A stretch of 64,000 bases of DNA from an uncultured Granulosicoccaceae bacterium (GCA_937927895.1 CALGKA010000012.1:62001-126000); one strand, 5' to 3'; shown: positions 18,608 to 28,021, counted from the first letter of the stretch. A program made the numbers and translations. Notes: generated by a model not told the origin, from the letters alone.

Positions 18608-19135
18608 TTACATTGAACCGGCAAATATTCTCAAGACTAAATGTCGCACCAATTCATCACTCATTTCGGCGCGCAATATTTGCTCTTCATCGTCCTTAGC
18701 CAGCACGCCTGTTTCGTTGTAGGTGTAATCGCGTATGACCGAGACCGTTTGCGGCAGTTTATCGACCTCACTAACAGTACCAGCCTTAATGCCATCAATT
18801 GAGCGTAGTGTTAATAGATCAATGGAATGCAGCAATTCGTATTCGCTGACCCGCCCCGAAGCGCTGACAGAGGCCACACGCCGAGACAATACTTCATTGC
18901 TAACAATGACTAGCGTATCGGCATCTGCACGTTTGGTGGCAAACTGAACTTGTTGTGCGGTCAGTGCATTTCGCAGCGGCCGCAAAATACTACCTTCGCC
19001 CTCAACATAAATAAGCCCGACTATCTGACTGCCAGTTTGCCTTCCGGCTCCACGAAGGTTAAAACCACAAGCACTGATTGCCAGCACGGTAGTTAGCGCC
19101 AACAGCAGACCGGTTGCAGAACGTCGGTTCATCAT
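18608..19135 (-). CDS. lptE: LPS-assembly lipoprotein LptE
   Basis: LptE plugs the LptD barrel in the outer membrane and helps place lipopolysaccharide on the cell surface. The 175-residue protein has a signal peptide with lipobox ([19 protein letters not shown], then ISAC) and the family-typical CGFNLRGAG just after the modified cysteine. A later [20 protein letters not shown] with [17 protein letters not shown] fits the RlpB/LptE C-terminus. Its ATG overlaps the leuS stop (ATGA), the usual leuS-lptE coupling. In many relatives holA comes next; here it does not. Confidence 0.92.
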   Translation of the reverse strand: MMNRRSATGLLLALTTVLAISACGFNLRGAGRQTGSQIVGLIYVEGEGSILRPLRNALTAQQVQFATKRADADTLVIVSNEVLSRRVASVSASGRVSEYELLHSIDLLTLRSIDGIKAGTVSEVDKLPQTVSVIRDYTYNETGVLAKDDEEQILRAEMSDELVRHLVLRIFAGSM

Positions 19136-21729
19136 GAGACTACAATATTGACAAGTTTTTCAGGCACTACAATCACCTTTCTTACAGTCTTACCTTCAGT
19201 GTGGCGCTGAACGCTTTCATCTGCAAGTGCCATAGATTCACAGCTGGCTTTATCTGCACCGCTTGGGACAGTCATTTTACTACGTAACTTGCCGTTCACC
19301 TGAATAACCATCTCAATTTCATCTTGCACTAGCGCTGTTTCATCAACTTGTGGCCACTGTGCATCAACCACAGGTGTCGGATCAGCGGCATTAAGAGCAT
19401 TCCAGATTTCATGACAGACATGTGGCGTGACAGGTGCCAACATTAGAGTTGCTGATTCTACCGCTTCGCACAGCACGACTTTGTCTAAATCGGTGTCTGC
19501 TTTAAAACGATTCACGTCATTTAACAATTCCATGATCGCCGCGATTGCCGTGTTAAATGTATAACGGCGATGCATATCGTCGGTTACTTTCTTGATAGTC
19601 TGATGCGTCTTTAAACGTAACGCACGCTGCTTGTCTGATAGGTCACTGACAAGTGCTGTTGACATTTTTTTCTCAGGCAGGCCGCTTTCAATAAGCTCAC
19701 GGCTAACATTATAAAAACGCTTAATAAACCGACTAGCACCCTCAACACCAGCGTCGTTCCACTCTAGTGACTGATCCGGTGGAGCTGCAAACATAGAAAA
19801 CAACCTAACGGTATCTGCGCCGTAGCGTTCGATCATCTCTTGCGGATCAACACCATTAGCGAGAGACTTTGACATTTTCTGCATACCACCAACAGTTACT
19901 GTGCTGCCATCGGTTTTGCGCTTTGCGGCAACAACCTTACCTTTATCGTCTTTTTCTACATCTACCTCAGCCGGCGTTACGTATTCACGCCTGCCTGAGT
20001 CATCAGTGAAATACGTTTCAGCAACCACCATGCCTTGCGTTAACAAACGGTTAAACGGTTCATCTGAAGTAACTAATCCGACATCGCGCATTAGCTTATG
20101 AAAAAAACGTGCATACAACAAATGCATCACTGCGTGTTCAATACCACCGATGTATTGATCAACCGGCAACCAATAGTTAGCGCGTTCATCAAGCATGCTG
20201 TTAGCATCGGTACAACAATAACGTGCGTAATACCAAGATGATTCAAAAAAGGTATCAAAGGTATCGGTTTCTCGAGTTCCAGGCTCAGTAGTACCAGGAA
20301 CCGTTGTTTCATAAAACGCCGGATCAGTTTTTATCGGTGAATTAACACCTGCAAACTCAACATCCTCTGGCAACACTACCGGTAAATTTTCAGCGTCTTC
20401 TGGATATACTTGATCATCTTTGCCATACACCATCGGGATTGGACAACCCCAGTAGCGTTGTCGCGATACACCCCAGTCACGTAGGCGATAATTAGTTTTA
20501 CGCTGCCCATCAGCTTTGGCCTCTAAGGCTGAGCTAATTTTATCAAAAGCGGCATCGAATTCGAGACCATCAAACTCTTGCGAGTTACACAACGCTCCAT
20601 GTGCGACATAAGCGCTCTCAGTGATGTCAGAGGGATTGCCGTCCGGGTCGCAAATAACCACCTGTTTATCTATGCTGTACTTATCTGCAAACTCCCAATC
20701 ACGCTGATCGTGCGCGGGCACTGCCATTACTGCACCGGTGCCGTAACCCATCAATACAAAGTTTGCGACCCACAATGGAATTTTTTCACCAGACAATGGA
20801 TGAATCAAAGAGATCCCTAACGGCATGCCTTTCTTTTCCATTGTTTCTATATTCGCTTCAGAGGTATCGGTACGTTTGCACTCTTCAAGAAACTCTAAAA
20901 GCTCAGGATTATTGGCAGCAGCTTCTTTAGCCAGCGGATGCTCTGCCGCTACCGCTGCATAAGTCACACCCATTAAGGTATCGGGTCGGGTGGTATAGAC
21001 CGCAAGCTTACTACCGTTGTCTACTGCAAAAGAAAATTCAATTCCCTCTGAACGACCAATCCAATGTCGCTGCATGGTGCGCACTGAATCAGGCCATCCG
21101 TCTAACTTGTCTATATCGTCTAAGAGCTCTTCGGCATAGGCGGTAATTCGAATAAACCATTGCGGGATCTCACGCCGCTCAACCAACGCACCAGAACGCC
21201 AGCCACGACCATCAACTACCTGCTCATTGGCAAGCACGGTCTGCTCTTCAGGGTCCCAATTGACTACCGCCATTTTCTTATAAGCCAAATCACGCTTAAC
21301 AAGCTCAGTAAAAAACCACTGCTCCCAACGATAATACTCTGGTGTACAAGTGGCGAGCTCACGCGACCAGTCATAGGCAAAACCAAGACTTTGCAATTGC
21401 TGCTTCATGTAGGCAATGTTTTCGTATGTCCAGGCGGCGGCCGGTACTTTATTTTTGATTGCAGCGTTCTCAGCCGGCAGGCCAAAGGCGTCCCAACCCA
21501 TCGGTTGCAGTACGTTTTTACCCAACATACGCTGGTATCGGGAGATCACATCACCGATGCTGTAATTGCGCACATGCCCCATGTGCAGCTTGCCACTCGG
21601 GTAGGGAAACATTGAAAGACAGTAGTACTTTTCCCGGCTGGGGTCTTCTGTCACCTCGAAACACTGGTTTTTATTCCAGTACTCTTGCGCGGACTTTTCG
21701 ACCACCTGGAAGTTGTAGGTTTCTTGCAT
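19132..21729 (-). CDS. leuS: Leucyl-tRNA synthetase
   Basis: LeuS charges tRNA-Leu with leucine (class Ia). The protein is 865 residues, starting [18 protein letters not shown] as in E. coli (MQEQYRPEEIE). Motifs are [16 protein letters not shown] (HIGH), [16 protein letters not shown], an inserted CP1 editing domain in the middle ([12 protein letters not shown]), [12 protein letters not shown] (KMSKS), and the C-terminal anticodon-binding part with [10 protein letters not shown]-type sequence. The open frame extends 62 codons upstream, but that part has no family resemblance, so the ATG at 21729 is chosen. It is followed by lptE with a 4-bp overlap. Confidence 0.97.
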   Translation of the reverse strand: MQETYNFQVVEKSAQEYWNKNQCFEVTEDPSREKYYCLSMFPYPSGKLHMGHVRNYSIGDVISRYQRMLGKNVLQPMGWDAFGLPAENAAIKNKVPAAAWTYENIAYMKQQLQSLGFAYDWSRELATCTPEYYRWEQWFFTELVKRDLAYKKMAVVNWDPEEQTVLANEQVVDGRGWRSGALVERREIPQWFIRITAYAEELLDDIDKLDGWPDSVRTMQRHWIGRSEGIEFSFAVDNGSKLAVYTTRPDTLMGVTYAAVAAEHPLAKEAAANNPELLEFLEECKRTDTSEANIETMEKKGMPLGISLIHPLSGEKIPLWVANFVLMGYGTGAVMAVPAHDQRDWEFADKYSIDKQVVICDPDGNPSDITESAYVAHGALCNSQEFDGLEFDAAFDKISSALEAKADGQRKTNYRLRDWGVSRQRYWGCPIPMVYGKDDQVYPEDAENLPVVLPEDVEFAGVNSPIKTDPAFYETTVPGTTEPGTRETDTFDTFFESSWYYARYCCTDANSMLDERANYWLPVDQYIGGIEHAVMHLLYARFFHKLMRDVGLVTSDEPFNRLLTQGMVVAETYFTDDSGRREYVTPAEVDVEKDDKGKVVAAKRKTDGSTVTVGGMQKMSKSLANGVDPQEMIERYGADTVRLFSMFAAPPDQSLEWNDAGVEGASRFIKRFYNVSRELIESGLPEKKMSTALVSDLSDKQRALRLKTHQTIKKVTDDMHRRYTFNTAIAAIMELLNDVNRFKADTDLDKVVLCEAVESATLMLAPVTPHVCHEIWNALNAADPTPVVDAQWPQVDETALVQDEIEMVIQVNGKLRSKMTVPSGADKASCESMALADESVQRHTEGKTVRKVIVVPEKLVNIVVS

Positions 21730-21948
21730 GAGACTGTGCTTGTACGATTCAAAGGGAACTGCGGAATCATACAGCAATCGCGCCGCTTTGTGCTGAACCG
21801 TGGTGCTAAAGCCCGATGACTTTACCGTTAAGAGAATCGACGAGGCTAAATTGGCCACCATTACCGCGACTAAATCCGGACACTGATCGGCTAGCGGCCA
21901 AATCGTGCACTCCAAGCCAGAGCATTTTGATGGCTTTTTACGGCGGCG

Positions 21949-24063
21949 TCAGGCAGCCTTACGTAAATCGTATAGGCTGACCACTTCGGCAAGCCCAGCA
22001 CGAGAGTCAGTCTTCACGATCGGGTCTAGCGCCAAGCGCTTAGCGATTTTAGCGCGCTCTAGCGCGGCGGCTCGGTATTTGATGAAGGTATCAGCATCGG
22101 GCTTTGGATGAGCACTAGCAGACTTAGTGTACAAGGCCACATAACATTCTGCCGGCACTACGCCCTCATGAATTTTGTTTTTTAGTCTCTGCTCTAAAAG
22201 CAAGGTATCTACTATCTCTGATTTAAATTGCGAATGATCAATACTCGCATTAAAAAATGCATCAATCATTTGTTCACGTTCATCACCGCTTAAACCATAT
22301 TCATCAGAAATAATAGCGAGATTCTGAACCGCGTAATTATCAGAAGATGTCAGTGAAAAACTAATAAGAGAACGCAACCCCTCTATAAGTTCCTCACTCA
22401 ATATTGAAGTCGCCGATTCTTTGTCGGCGTTATAGCGTTCTATCTCTTGCGTAAGCTTGACCAATAAGGGCCTTATAACCTTGCCTTTAACATGATAAGA
22501 CCAATAGATTCGTATGCCACTATGACGCCACCAGCTAGTCATGACATCAGGGTCGCGAATACCTTCCTCTTCACTGATTGCAGTATCAATAATTTTAGTA
22601 ATAATACCGCCTAAGGTATAGGGCTCATGAATGGAGGTAGGTTCAATTTCCATCTCGGTAAAGCGATCAAAATTATATTGTTGCTCTGGCAAAATTAAAG
22701 AGTCACAAAGTAGCGTTGCCTCAGCTTTCTTTTGCGCTGCAAGAGAAGACTCAGCATCAGTGAGCTCAGCTACCATGGCAGCTACAGGCCCGCCAAAACG
22801 ACGCTTAATATTATTTAGCGATTGATCATAGCCTGCTATAGGCCTTGAACCATCTTCTACTACATCGTGCAATATTGCTGTAACTGCAAACGAGGGTTCT
22901 AATGCCTCACCGAATAACTTCTCAGCAACGGCCGCTATTCGCAGTGAATGACCAAGCATTGTGCACGCAGACTTACGCCGACCTCTCTCAAGATATTGCA
23001 TCATTTCAAGCGCTGCTACATGCAATGTCGCTATTGAGTTAAGATTCTCTGAAGCATTAAACGACTCAATCAGTGGCAAACTATTATGCGTTGCATACAC
23101 GGCCTTGCCCCGTCGACCTACCAATCGGCGGCGCTTTCCGGGTTGTTCCAGTGCATCGGCCACGGACATCATCAGAGTTTGTTCGAGGGGTTCTGCAAGT
23201 GCTCCATAATCGACACCTTCAAGCGCCAGAGCCGCTTTTGTGAGGCTATAGTGAAGGTCTAACCATATTCTTTCCGGAAAATCAGCGTCACAATTAAAAC
23301 CTTTGCGTTGCACTTCTGCTTTTTTCAGACCATCAAGGTTCGCAAAAACTTCATCACCAGCGGCACGCGCCACAATCCGTAACTGCGATGCATGAATTGC
23401 AGCGATAACATTGGCGTATGGCCTTGGCAAAGTAAGCTTGTGAGTCGTACTGTTTTCAAACGCATCAATGAAATCATTGTGATGATGATTAATCTCAATT
23501 ACATGCGCACTTATACCCTCACCAAACAACTCTACAATGGTATCCATGTCTATCGTTTTACAATTACGCGGCAATACTGCTGAGTATTTGTCAGTTAAAC
23601 CGATGGTATCGCGAATCATTGCCGCAGCAACCACATCATTAGTAAGACCTTTACATCCACAGCGACGGTTACCGTAACGCTGCACCCCGACTAACATCAC
23701 TCCAAGCAAAATTTCTGCAGCAATAGAAGGCTCGAGTTTAGCGAGGCTATTACTGTTGATAAGCTTCTCAGAGTTCGGCAACTGACTTAGCAACGGCGCA
23801 AGGTCTACCAACTCCGGGTTGGCATCGAGATCAGGCAGTAACGCATCGCAGATAATTTCCCGACCACGTACTGTTGAAAAAACAGAGGGATTAATGGCTG
23901 AGAGTTGTAGCCAGTCTTCTCTTTCGCTTTGCAACCAATCGCGAGACACGCGACCCACAATCGCACGCTCATCATCTCTGGTGGCTACAAGCAAGTTGTA
24001 AGCACGCAGTAGATTGCGAATATCTCTTGTGCAATGGGGCGAATCTGACATGCCACTCATCAT
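21949..24063 (-). CDS. Large protein with SpoT-like HD domain, unknown function
   Basis: A 704-residue soluble protein. Only the centre is recognisable: near residues 368-436 an HD domain of the RelA/SpoT hydrolase kind, with His372 (MLGHSLRIA), AILHDVVEDGS giving His399-Asp400 and Glu403-Asp404, then FGGPVAAMVAELTD. ITKIIDTAIS near 489-498 may supply the final Asp (493). In SpoT and MESH1 this pattern binds Mn and removes the 3'-pyrophosphate of ppGpp. The N-terminal 360 residues include RRCGCKGL and HVIEINHHHNDF, and the C-terminal 200 residues are helical; neither is familiar. No synthetase, TGS or ACT domain is visible. It lies upstream of leuS with a 219-bp gap. The HD call is fairly sure; the substrate is inferred. 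Confidence 0.6.
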   Translation of the reverse strand: MMSGMSDSPHCTRDIRNLLRAYNLLVATRDDERAIVGRVSRDWLQSEREDWLQLSAINPSVFSTVRGREIICDALLPDLDANPELVDLAPLLSQLPNSEKLINSNSLAKLEPSIAAEILLGVMLVGVQRYGNRRCGCKGLTNDVVAAAMIRDTIGLTDKYSAVLPRNCKTIDMDTIVELFGEGISAHVIEINHHHNDFIDAFENSTTHKLTLPRPYANVIAAIHASQLRIVARAAGDEVFANLDGLKKAEVQRKGFNCDADFPERIWLDLHYSLTKAALALEGVDYGALAEPLEQTLMMSVADALEQPGKRRRLVGRRGKAVYATHNSLPLIESFNASENLNSIATLHVAALEMMQYLERGRRKSACTMLGHSLRIAAVAEKLFGEALEPSFAVTAILHDVVEDGSRPIAGYDQSLNNIKRRFGGPVAAMVAELTDAESSLAAQKKAEATLLCDSLILPEQQYNFDRFTEMEIEPTSIHEPYTLGGIITKIIDTAISEEEGIRDPDVMTSWWRHSGIRIYWSYHVKGKVIRPLLVKLTQEIERYNADKESATSILSEELIEGLRSLISFSLTSSDNYAVQNLAIISDEYGLSGDEREQMIDAFFNASIDHSQFKSEIVDTLLLEQRLKNKIHEGVVPAECYVALYTKSASAHPKPDADTFIKYRAAALERAKIAKRLALDPIVKTDSRAGLAEVVSLYDLRKAA

Positions 24064-24503
24064 TGAAAATTAAATTAAGAACAAAGATGCCAGGAAGATC
24101 CTGTGCAACCGCTTAACGATGCTTTTAACAGCACCACAACATGTGAACGGCGTCACTTGGGGAATGTTTTGGAATGGTTTGACGAACCATGAACTGGGTC
24201 GCTTTTTTTTGCCATTGCGGGGTGGCTTATGTTTTCAATTGCCTTGCTGGCGGGTTAGCTTGCTTGGCTTGCGGGTGGTTGTCGTTTTGACTTGTTCTGC
24301 GGACAGCTGACGGGCGGGCTTGCTCTGCCGGCGGCTGTGGATTCGACTTGCCCGGCGGGCGGCTTACGTGCGTGGCATGCCTGCCGCGGCCCTCATTTGG
24401 ACTGGCCCAAACAGAAGCAAAGGACTTCTTGCTACTTTGTTGCCCCTTTTTTAACTGGGTAGGGGTGGCTTCGCCATTTTTTGAAATCATGCGCCAAAGG
24501 GTC

Positions 24504-24533
24504 GCGCGGTATGCACATCCATGTGCACCGCGC
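24504..24533. repeat. Strong imperfect palindrome in the non-coding block
   Basis: GCGCGGT (24504-24510) pairs with ACCGCGC (24527-24533), and inside it GCACA pairs with TGTGC around a TCCA loop with a 2-nt bulge. The result is about 12 bp of stem. It is not followed by a U-run on either strand, so a repeat-element or structured-RNA role is more likely than termination. Confidence 0.65.
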
Positions 24534-24880
24534 CGTCCATAGCGCTTTGACCACACTACGCAGGATTTCAAAAAACAACAAAAAGCGCGGTTGGGCATTC
24601 GCGACGCTCAGTTGGTTTAGGGATAACTGAAAGCTTTCGCGCTCGTGTCTTTGGTTATTCGTAATGCTTTGTCCGATTTTAGACTCGGGGGCTTGAGGAT
24701 ATGGCGCTTGTCGATCTTTTATGAAGCCTGCCAGCGTAAGTTAGGGACTAAAAAAAACCGTGAAGCGTAATTTATTTTGCTTCGGAAAAACTACAGTTCA
24801 AACGACTCAGGCTCGTCATCTTTTCAGGAAACCCACAAGCGTTAGCGTGGGATTCTAAAACTGTGCAGCCAAATCAGTTA

Positions 24881-24902
24881 CGGTGTTCGTAGAAGAACAC
24901 CG
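24881..24902 (-). terminator. Perfect 8-bp hairpin after the PPTase gene
   Basis: CGGTGTTC (24881-24888) and GAACACCG (24895-24902) form a perfect stem with a 6-nt loop. It starts 25 bp past the PPTase stop on the minus strand. No U-run follows, so it may act as a transcript end or 3' stabiliser rather than a classical terminator. Confidence 0.5.
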
Positions 24903-24926
24903 CCAACTAAAAATGCTTCAAGTTGA

Positions 24927-25763
24927 CTACTTACAACCATCACCACGCAACTCAGCACTGGCAAATATATGCCCTGATTCAATCATCCACTTACCGGTGA
25001 TTTCCAGATGCACTTCCTGGTCGTTGATGTCTTTGCATCTAATCACTGACTGATGGGTCCTTGATGCTAGATCGAGTTTGACTTCGCACTGTTTGAAGTC
25101 GATGAAGGTCTGTACTTTGGAGTAGCAGCATTTGAAAATGGCTTCTTTGATTGAAAAAATCAATTTATGCGCCTTGCTACTTACCGGCTTTTTTATGAAT
25201 CGAACATTGCCAGGGTCACTGGCTATAGCTTTCTCATCAACTAACGGTGCCGTTCCTGACAATTCAAACACTTTGTCAAACTCTGCTGTGGCGGCACGTT
25301 CAGCATCTGTGATTACTATGTCTGCAACTTCCGGGTCTAGATCTTCGAATGGCTCTACATCTATACCAAGGCCTTCTAAGGTTACAGTTGATCCGTTGGT
25401 GGCAACAACTGCCACTGCACAGTAATGATCTGAGTGCGAAATACTGCCAATCACGTTCTCTGGCCATAATGGTTGTCGGTAGTCACCGATTAATAAAGGC
25501 TCAGCCGTGCTTGTTAGTGCTGCGATTAATTGCCGTGCTTGACTGCGGCCCGCGGCGAATTCGGCGTATCGTTTTTCACAAACATCACCAATTTGAATTT
25601 TTTCCTGTGGGGCTAGTTCATCTTGCCAGCAGTCTCGATGATCGCAACACGTTAATACTCCTGCTGAAAAGAGTGCCGAGATATCAACAGACGAATTGAG
25701 CTTTTGCCTGTCGGGTAGAAACAGCGCTTCGCCAGAAGTACTAAGCTGTGAAGATGTTGCCAT
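24927..25763 (-). CDS. 4'-Phosphopantetheinyl transferase (EntD/Sfp type)
   Basis: Transfers the phosphopantetheine arm of CoA to carrier proteins of fatty-acid, polyketide or nonribosomal-peptide synthases. The 278-residue protein has the three family motifs: GSISHS at 106-111, GLGIDVE with the metal Asp135 at 131-137, and FSIKEAIFK at 203-211 with Glu207 and Lys211. The N-terminal part (LPDRQKLNSSVDIS...CDHRDCWQ) resembles EntD, which serves siderophore synthases. About 25 residues with low similarity (165-195) separate motifs 2 and 3. No synthase lies within the window. The long palindrome-rich leader suggests regulated expression. The start has a moderate ribosome site (GGAGAATTAG). Confidence 0.9.
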   Translation of the reverse strand: MATSSQLSTSGEALFLPDRQKLNSSVDISALFSAGVLTCCDHRDCWQDELAPQEKIQIGDVCEKRYAEFAAGRSQARQLIAALTSTAEPLLIGDYRQPLWPENVIGSISHSDHYCAVAVVATNGSTVTLEGLGIDVEPFEDLDPEVADIVITDAERAATAEFDKVFELSGTAPLVDEKAIASDPGNVRFIKKPVSSKAHKLIFSIKEAIFKCCYSKVQTFIDFKQCEVKLDLASRTHQSVIRCKDINDQEVHLEITGKWMIESGHIFASAELRGDGCK

Positions 25764-25820
25764 AACTCTAATTCTCCATTTAATGGCTGAACAACCTGCC
25801 AGAGCCGAATGAATCCGTAC

Positions 25821-26015
25821 TCAGCTGGCACTACTCGGAATTCCCGAGCAATATCCTGTTACCGGATAAACCCCAAATAAAACGAAAGGCGTACATCTGC
25901 CTGTACAGACAATATCGAAAACGCATTTGGGTGAACTGTTAAGAGTGGGGATTAAATGAGTTAATCCAAGCTTCTGCTTGTTGATAGATCTATTACTTAA
26001 GTTTAGATCCACCAC
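25821..26015 (-). CDS. Possible small cysteine-containing peptide, uncertain
   Basis: A 64-codon frame with tandem GTG starts lies 57 bp upstream of the PPTase gene on the same strand. The peptide begins VDLNLSNRSINKQKLGL, includes a hydrophobic leader-like stretch, and ends in a part with four cysteines (KCVF, VCTG, RCTP, YCSG). The layout recalls a leader plus core of a modified peptide, but no maturation enzyme is nearby and the ribosome site is weak (AGAG or AGG too close). Parts of the frame overlap palindromes, so it could equally be a chance reading. It may be a small peptide or simply leader RNA; confidence is low. Confidence 0.2.
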   Translation of the reverse strand: MVDLNLSNRSINKQKLGLTHLIPTLNSSPKCVFDIVCTGRCTPFVLFGVYPVTGYCSGIPSSAS

Positions 26016-26117
26016 CTATCTCTAATTCAACTGGCGATTGTAAGCCTTTGTGAATCTCGGATCGTGGCTAGTTGTCACAAGCTGCATATATTATATGGCG
26101 TCAGGGCAATAAAAAGT

Positions 26118-26166
26118 AGTGTACAAATTGTAAAACTGTACGTACATACAGTAATAATTGTACACT
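26118..26166. promoter_or_regulatory. Nested palindrome with lux-box-like core
   Basis: The outer arms AGTGTACAA (26118-26126) and TTGTACACT (26158-26166) are perfect complements. Inside, ACTGTA (26135-26140) and TACAGT (26147-26152) flank 6 bp, giving CTGTA-N6-TACAG, the spacing and half-sites of LuxR-type boxes. The centres of the two palindromes differ by under 2 bp. It is about 370 bp before the PPTase start; no LuxI/LuxR genes lie in the window. Confidence 0.55.
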
Positions 26167-26253
26167 TTATGAAAAGCTCACGGTTATGTAGCATCGGTTG
26201 AATTTGATGAATCAACGGCTATTCACCGCCAATTCACGTTTGATCCGTAGCTT

Positions 26254-26559
26254 TTAATTATCGATCTTGTGCTCCGCCAGCAGCACACTCATTTGGGCAC
26301 CGTGCATATCCCTGTCCAACCTTGCACCCTGTACTGTATTTCTCGGAAAGCTAAATTTAATTACGTTGAGCGACGGAATTTCAAATCGCTTCAGCGTATC
26401 GAGTGGTACTTGATAAATGCTTGCTATCAATTCCTTACTTAGCTCTTGCATCATTTGCTGATACACATGGGTATCCCCACAAAATATATCAATGGTTAAC
26501 CAGTAAGGCCCGGCGTTTTTAGAACGGATGTTGGCTACTCGATCACTGACTGTAGCCAT
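26254..26559 (-). CDS. DUF4387 family protein
   Basis: A 101-residue protein with the DUF4387 pattern: VANIRSKNAGPYWLTIDIFC near the start, and SLNVIKFSFPRNTVQGA with DRDMHGAQ near the end. DUF4387 proteins are nearly always coded next to AtuA/DUF1446 proteins, as here. The start codon shares one base with the AtuA stop (TAATG), showing translational coupling. Its role is unknown; it may be the small subunit of a two-part enzyme acting on acyl-CoA or terpenoid-type acids. Confidence 0.88.
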   Translation of the reverse strand: MATVSDRVANIRSKNAGPYWLTIDIFCGDTHVYQQMMQELSKELIASIYQVPLDTLKRFEIPSLNVIKFSFPRNTVQGARLDRDMHGAQMSVLLAEHKIDN

Positions 26560-27920
26560 TAGTTATTCAACTCATGTGTGGTTAACCTAAACGCTTGCAT
26601 AGGTTCATCAAGCACCATGATATGGTTAAGACAAAACTCATACAAGGCGCCACGATTCGTTCGAGCCGGTGAGTACGGAAACGCAAAGGTTGGCAACGCC
26701 TCATTGTCGGTCAATGGATAGTGCAGCAAAAAAGGATCTATCATTTTTGCGATTTCCTCACTTAGCTCTTGCGTCATTGCTGTCACGAGAACCAACACTC
26801 CTACCTCTGTAGGAATTGATTGCTTGGTTTCAAGTTCACCAAGGGTTGCATCAACACCTATTAAACGTATTTCAATTTTATAGTCATCAGCCTCAAGCTG
26901 CATTCGACTAGCAACTTCTTTAACTAAAAAATTTGAAATTCGCGCAACCCATGCTTTGGCATTTTTTACATAGTGAGCGTCACGCAGTATTGCCATTAGT
27001 GTTGATTGAAATCCCACAACGCGCGCACCTTCAAGCTTAACCGTGTACTGATCACTCTCAAGCCACTCAGAGCCTGTCACTCTTACTTTGACAGCATCTA
27101 CCGATTCATAGTGAGACTGCTCAACCTGTAAAGCACCACCTGGCTCATAAAGAGTATGGGGGTCTGCGTTCTCATACAGCATATGTGCTGAAACTGAGTG
27201 CGGTGTACATCGCGCGCCTTCTGCCAGCGGCCAGACAGAAAAACCAGTAGCATCTATATCGACTGCCACTACACCACTGGTAGGATGAGTTGAACACAAC
27301 GCACCACACTCGGTAATTTTTGCTGCATGCCATGCAGCACCGGCGTGCTCACCACGTGCCAATGCCATGGCCGATATACCCGCAGTATCAGTCGCCCGAC
27401 CTGCCAACACAACATCAGCACCTGTCTGGATTGCTGCATTTATCTGTTCCGCACCAGCAAGCGCTACAACATGATCGATGGAATCAATCGATTCTGCATC
27501 AATATTAATGATGGGTTGTAGCGGATTGATCTTACCCGCCAATAATTGATTTTTTATCACATCAATTTTTTGCTCAGAGTAAAGCGTTGCTACTTTAAGC
27601 TTTAAGCCAAGCTCTATTGCGAGTTCACGCGTAATCTCAAGCATCCAGTCAACCATGGCATCGGTGCCACAAGTACCACACGAGGTAATCACCAGAGGCA
27701 CTTTTGCAACTTCCCGAGCCTTTAGCAGCGCTTTCCATTCGGCTTTACAAGAAGCTCGTGAGTACTTAGAACTCGAGGTACCCAGGTAGAAAGGGCCACT
27801 ATCGGTAGAGCCACCATCAATAGCAATGATATCGGGTTTTGCTTCGATCCCTGCCGCTAGCGCGTTGTGATCAAAGCCTAAGCCAAGCACTCCAGAGGGC
27901 ACAAGAACACGGGTGCTCAT
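26559..27920 (-). CDS. AtuA/DUF1446 family protein (acyclic terpene utilisation-like)
   Basis: A 453-residue DUF1446 protein. AtuA was named from the acyclic-terpene (citronellol, geraniol) degradation cluster of Pseudomonas, but its own reaction is not settled. The N-terminus has VLVPSGVLGLGFDHNALAAG, then IAIDGGSTDSGPFYLG, VITSCGTCGTDAMVDW and ADVVLAGRATDTAG. The later EVGVLVLVTAMTQELSEEIA and SPARTNRGALYEFCLNHIM match the family end. It is the first gene of a two-gene operon with DUF4387. The other atu genes (biotin carboxylase, hydratase) are absent, so a terpene pathway is not shown. Confidence 0.88.
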   Translation of the reverse strand: MSTRVLVPSGVLGLGFDHNALAAGIEAKPDIIAIDGGSTDSGPFYLGTSSSKYSRASCKAEWKALLKAREVAKVPLVITSCGTCGTDAMVDWMLEITRELAIELGLKLKVATLYSEQKIDVIKNQLLAGKINPLQPIINIDAESIDSIDHVVALAGAEQINAAIQTGADVVLAGRATDTAGISAMALARGEHAGAAWHAAKITECGALCSTHPTSGVVAVDIDATGFSVWPLAEGARCTPHSVSAHMLYENADPHTLYEPGGALQVEQSHYESVDAVKVRVTGSEWLESDQYTVKLEGARVVGFQSTLMAILRDAHYVKNAKAWVARISNFLVKEVASRMQLEADDYKIEIRLIGVDATLGELETKQSIPTEVGVLVLVTAMTQELSEEIAKMIDPFLLHYPLTDNEALPTFAFPYSPARTNRGALYEFCLNHIMVLDEPMQAFRLTTHELNN

Positions 27921-28021
27921 GGCTCACCAACAAGGGACAAAATGCAGATTAACGCGACATAGAATAGCTTCATTGCTTAAACCCCTAAAAGAGCAGACGC
28001 TTTCGAGTTATTCTCTCACCC

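Larger units (their letters stand above)
24064..24926. other. Hairpin-rich non-coding block between the HD gene and the PPTase gene
   Basis: About 860 bp without a believable gene. The segment 24200-24400 is G/C- and T-rich with degenerate repeats around GGCGGGCGGCT and GACTTG. A strong hairpin lies at 24504-24533. Two loosely similar stretches, each beginning ATCTTTT and ending ACTAAAA or TCTAAAA, are at about 24714-24755 and 24809-24860, the second holding CCCAC...GTGGG. Another perfect 8-bp hairpin is at 24881-24902. A minus-strand frame of 123 codons (24227-24598) crosses it but has no ribosome site and a composition unlike the neighbours. The whole looks like an inserted repeat or a relic. 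Confidence 0.55.
25764..26253. other. Palindrome-rich leader region of the PPTase gene
   Basis: About 490 bp between DUF4387 and the PPTase gene. It contains, reading in transcription direction, a nested palindrome with a lux-box-like core (26118-26166), a perfect 7-bp hairpin (25949-25967: GGATTAA...TTAATCC), and two short hairpins (25852-25868: TATCC...GGATA; 25834-25848: CTCGG...CCGAG). A 64-codon minus-strand frame with several cysteines (25821-26015) lies inside. A regulated promoter and structured leader are likely. Confidence 0.6.

Noticed and set aside
21730-21915. Upstream extension of leuS by 62 codons
   Set aside because: The extra residues are unlike any leucyl-tRNA synthetase, while [18 protein letters not shown] at 21729 matches the usual start.
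24227-24598. A 123-codon minus-strand frame in the non-coding block
   Set aside because: It has no ribosome site, its composition is unlike the neighbours and it runs through hairpins and repeats. It looks like translated repeat sequence rather than a gene.
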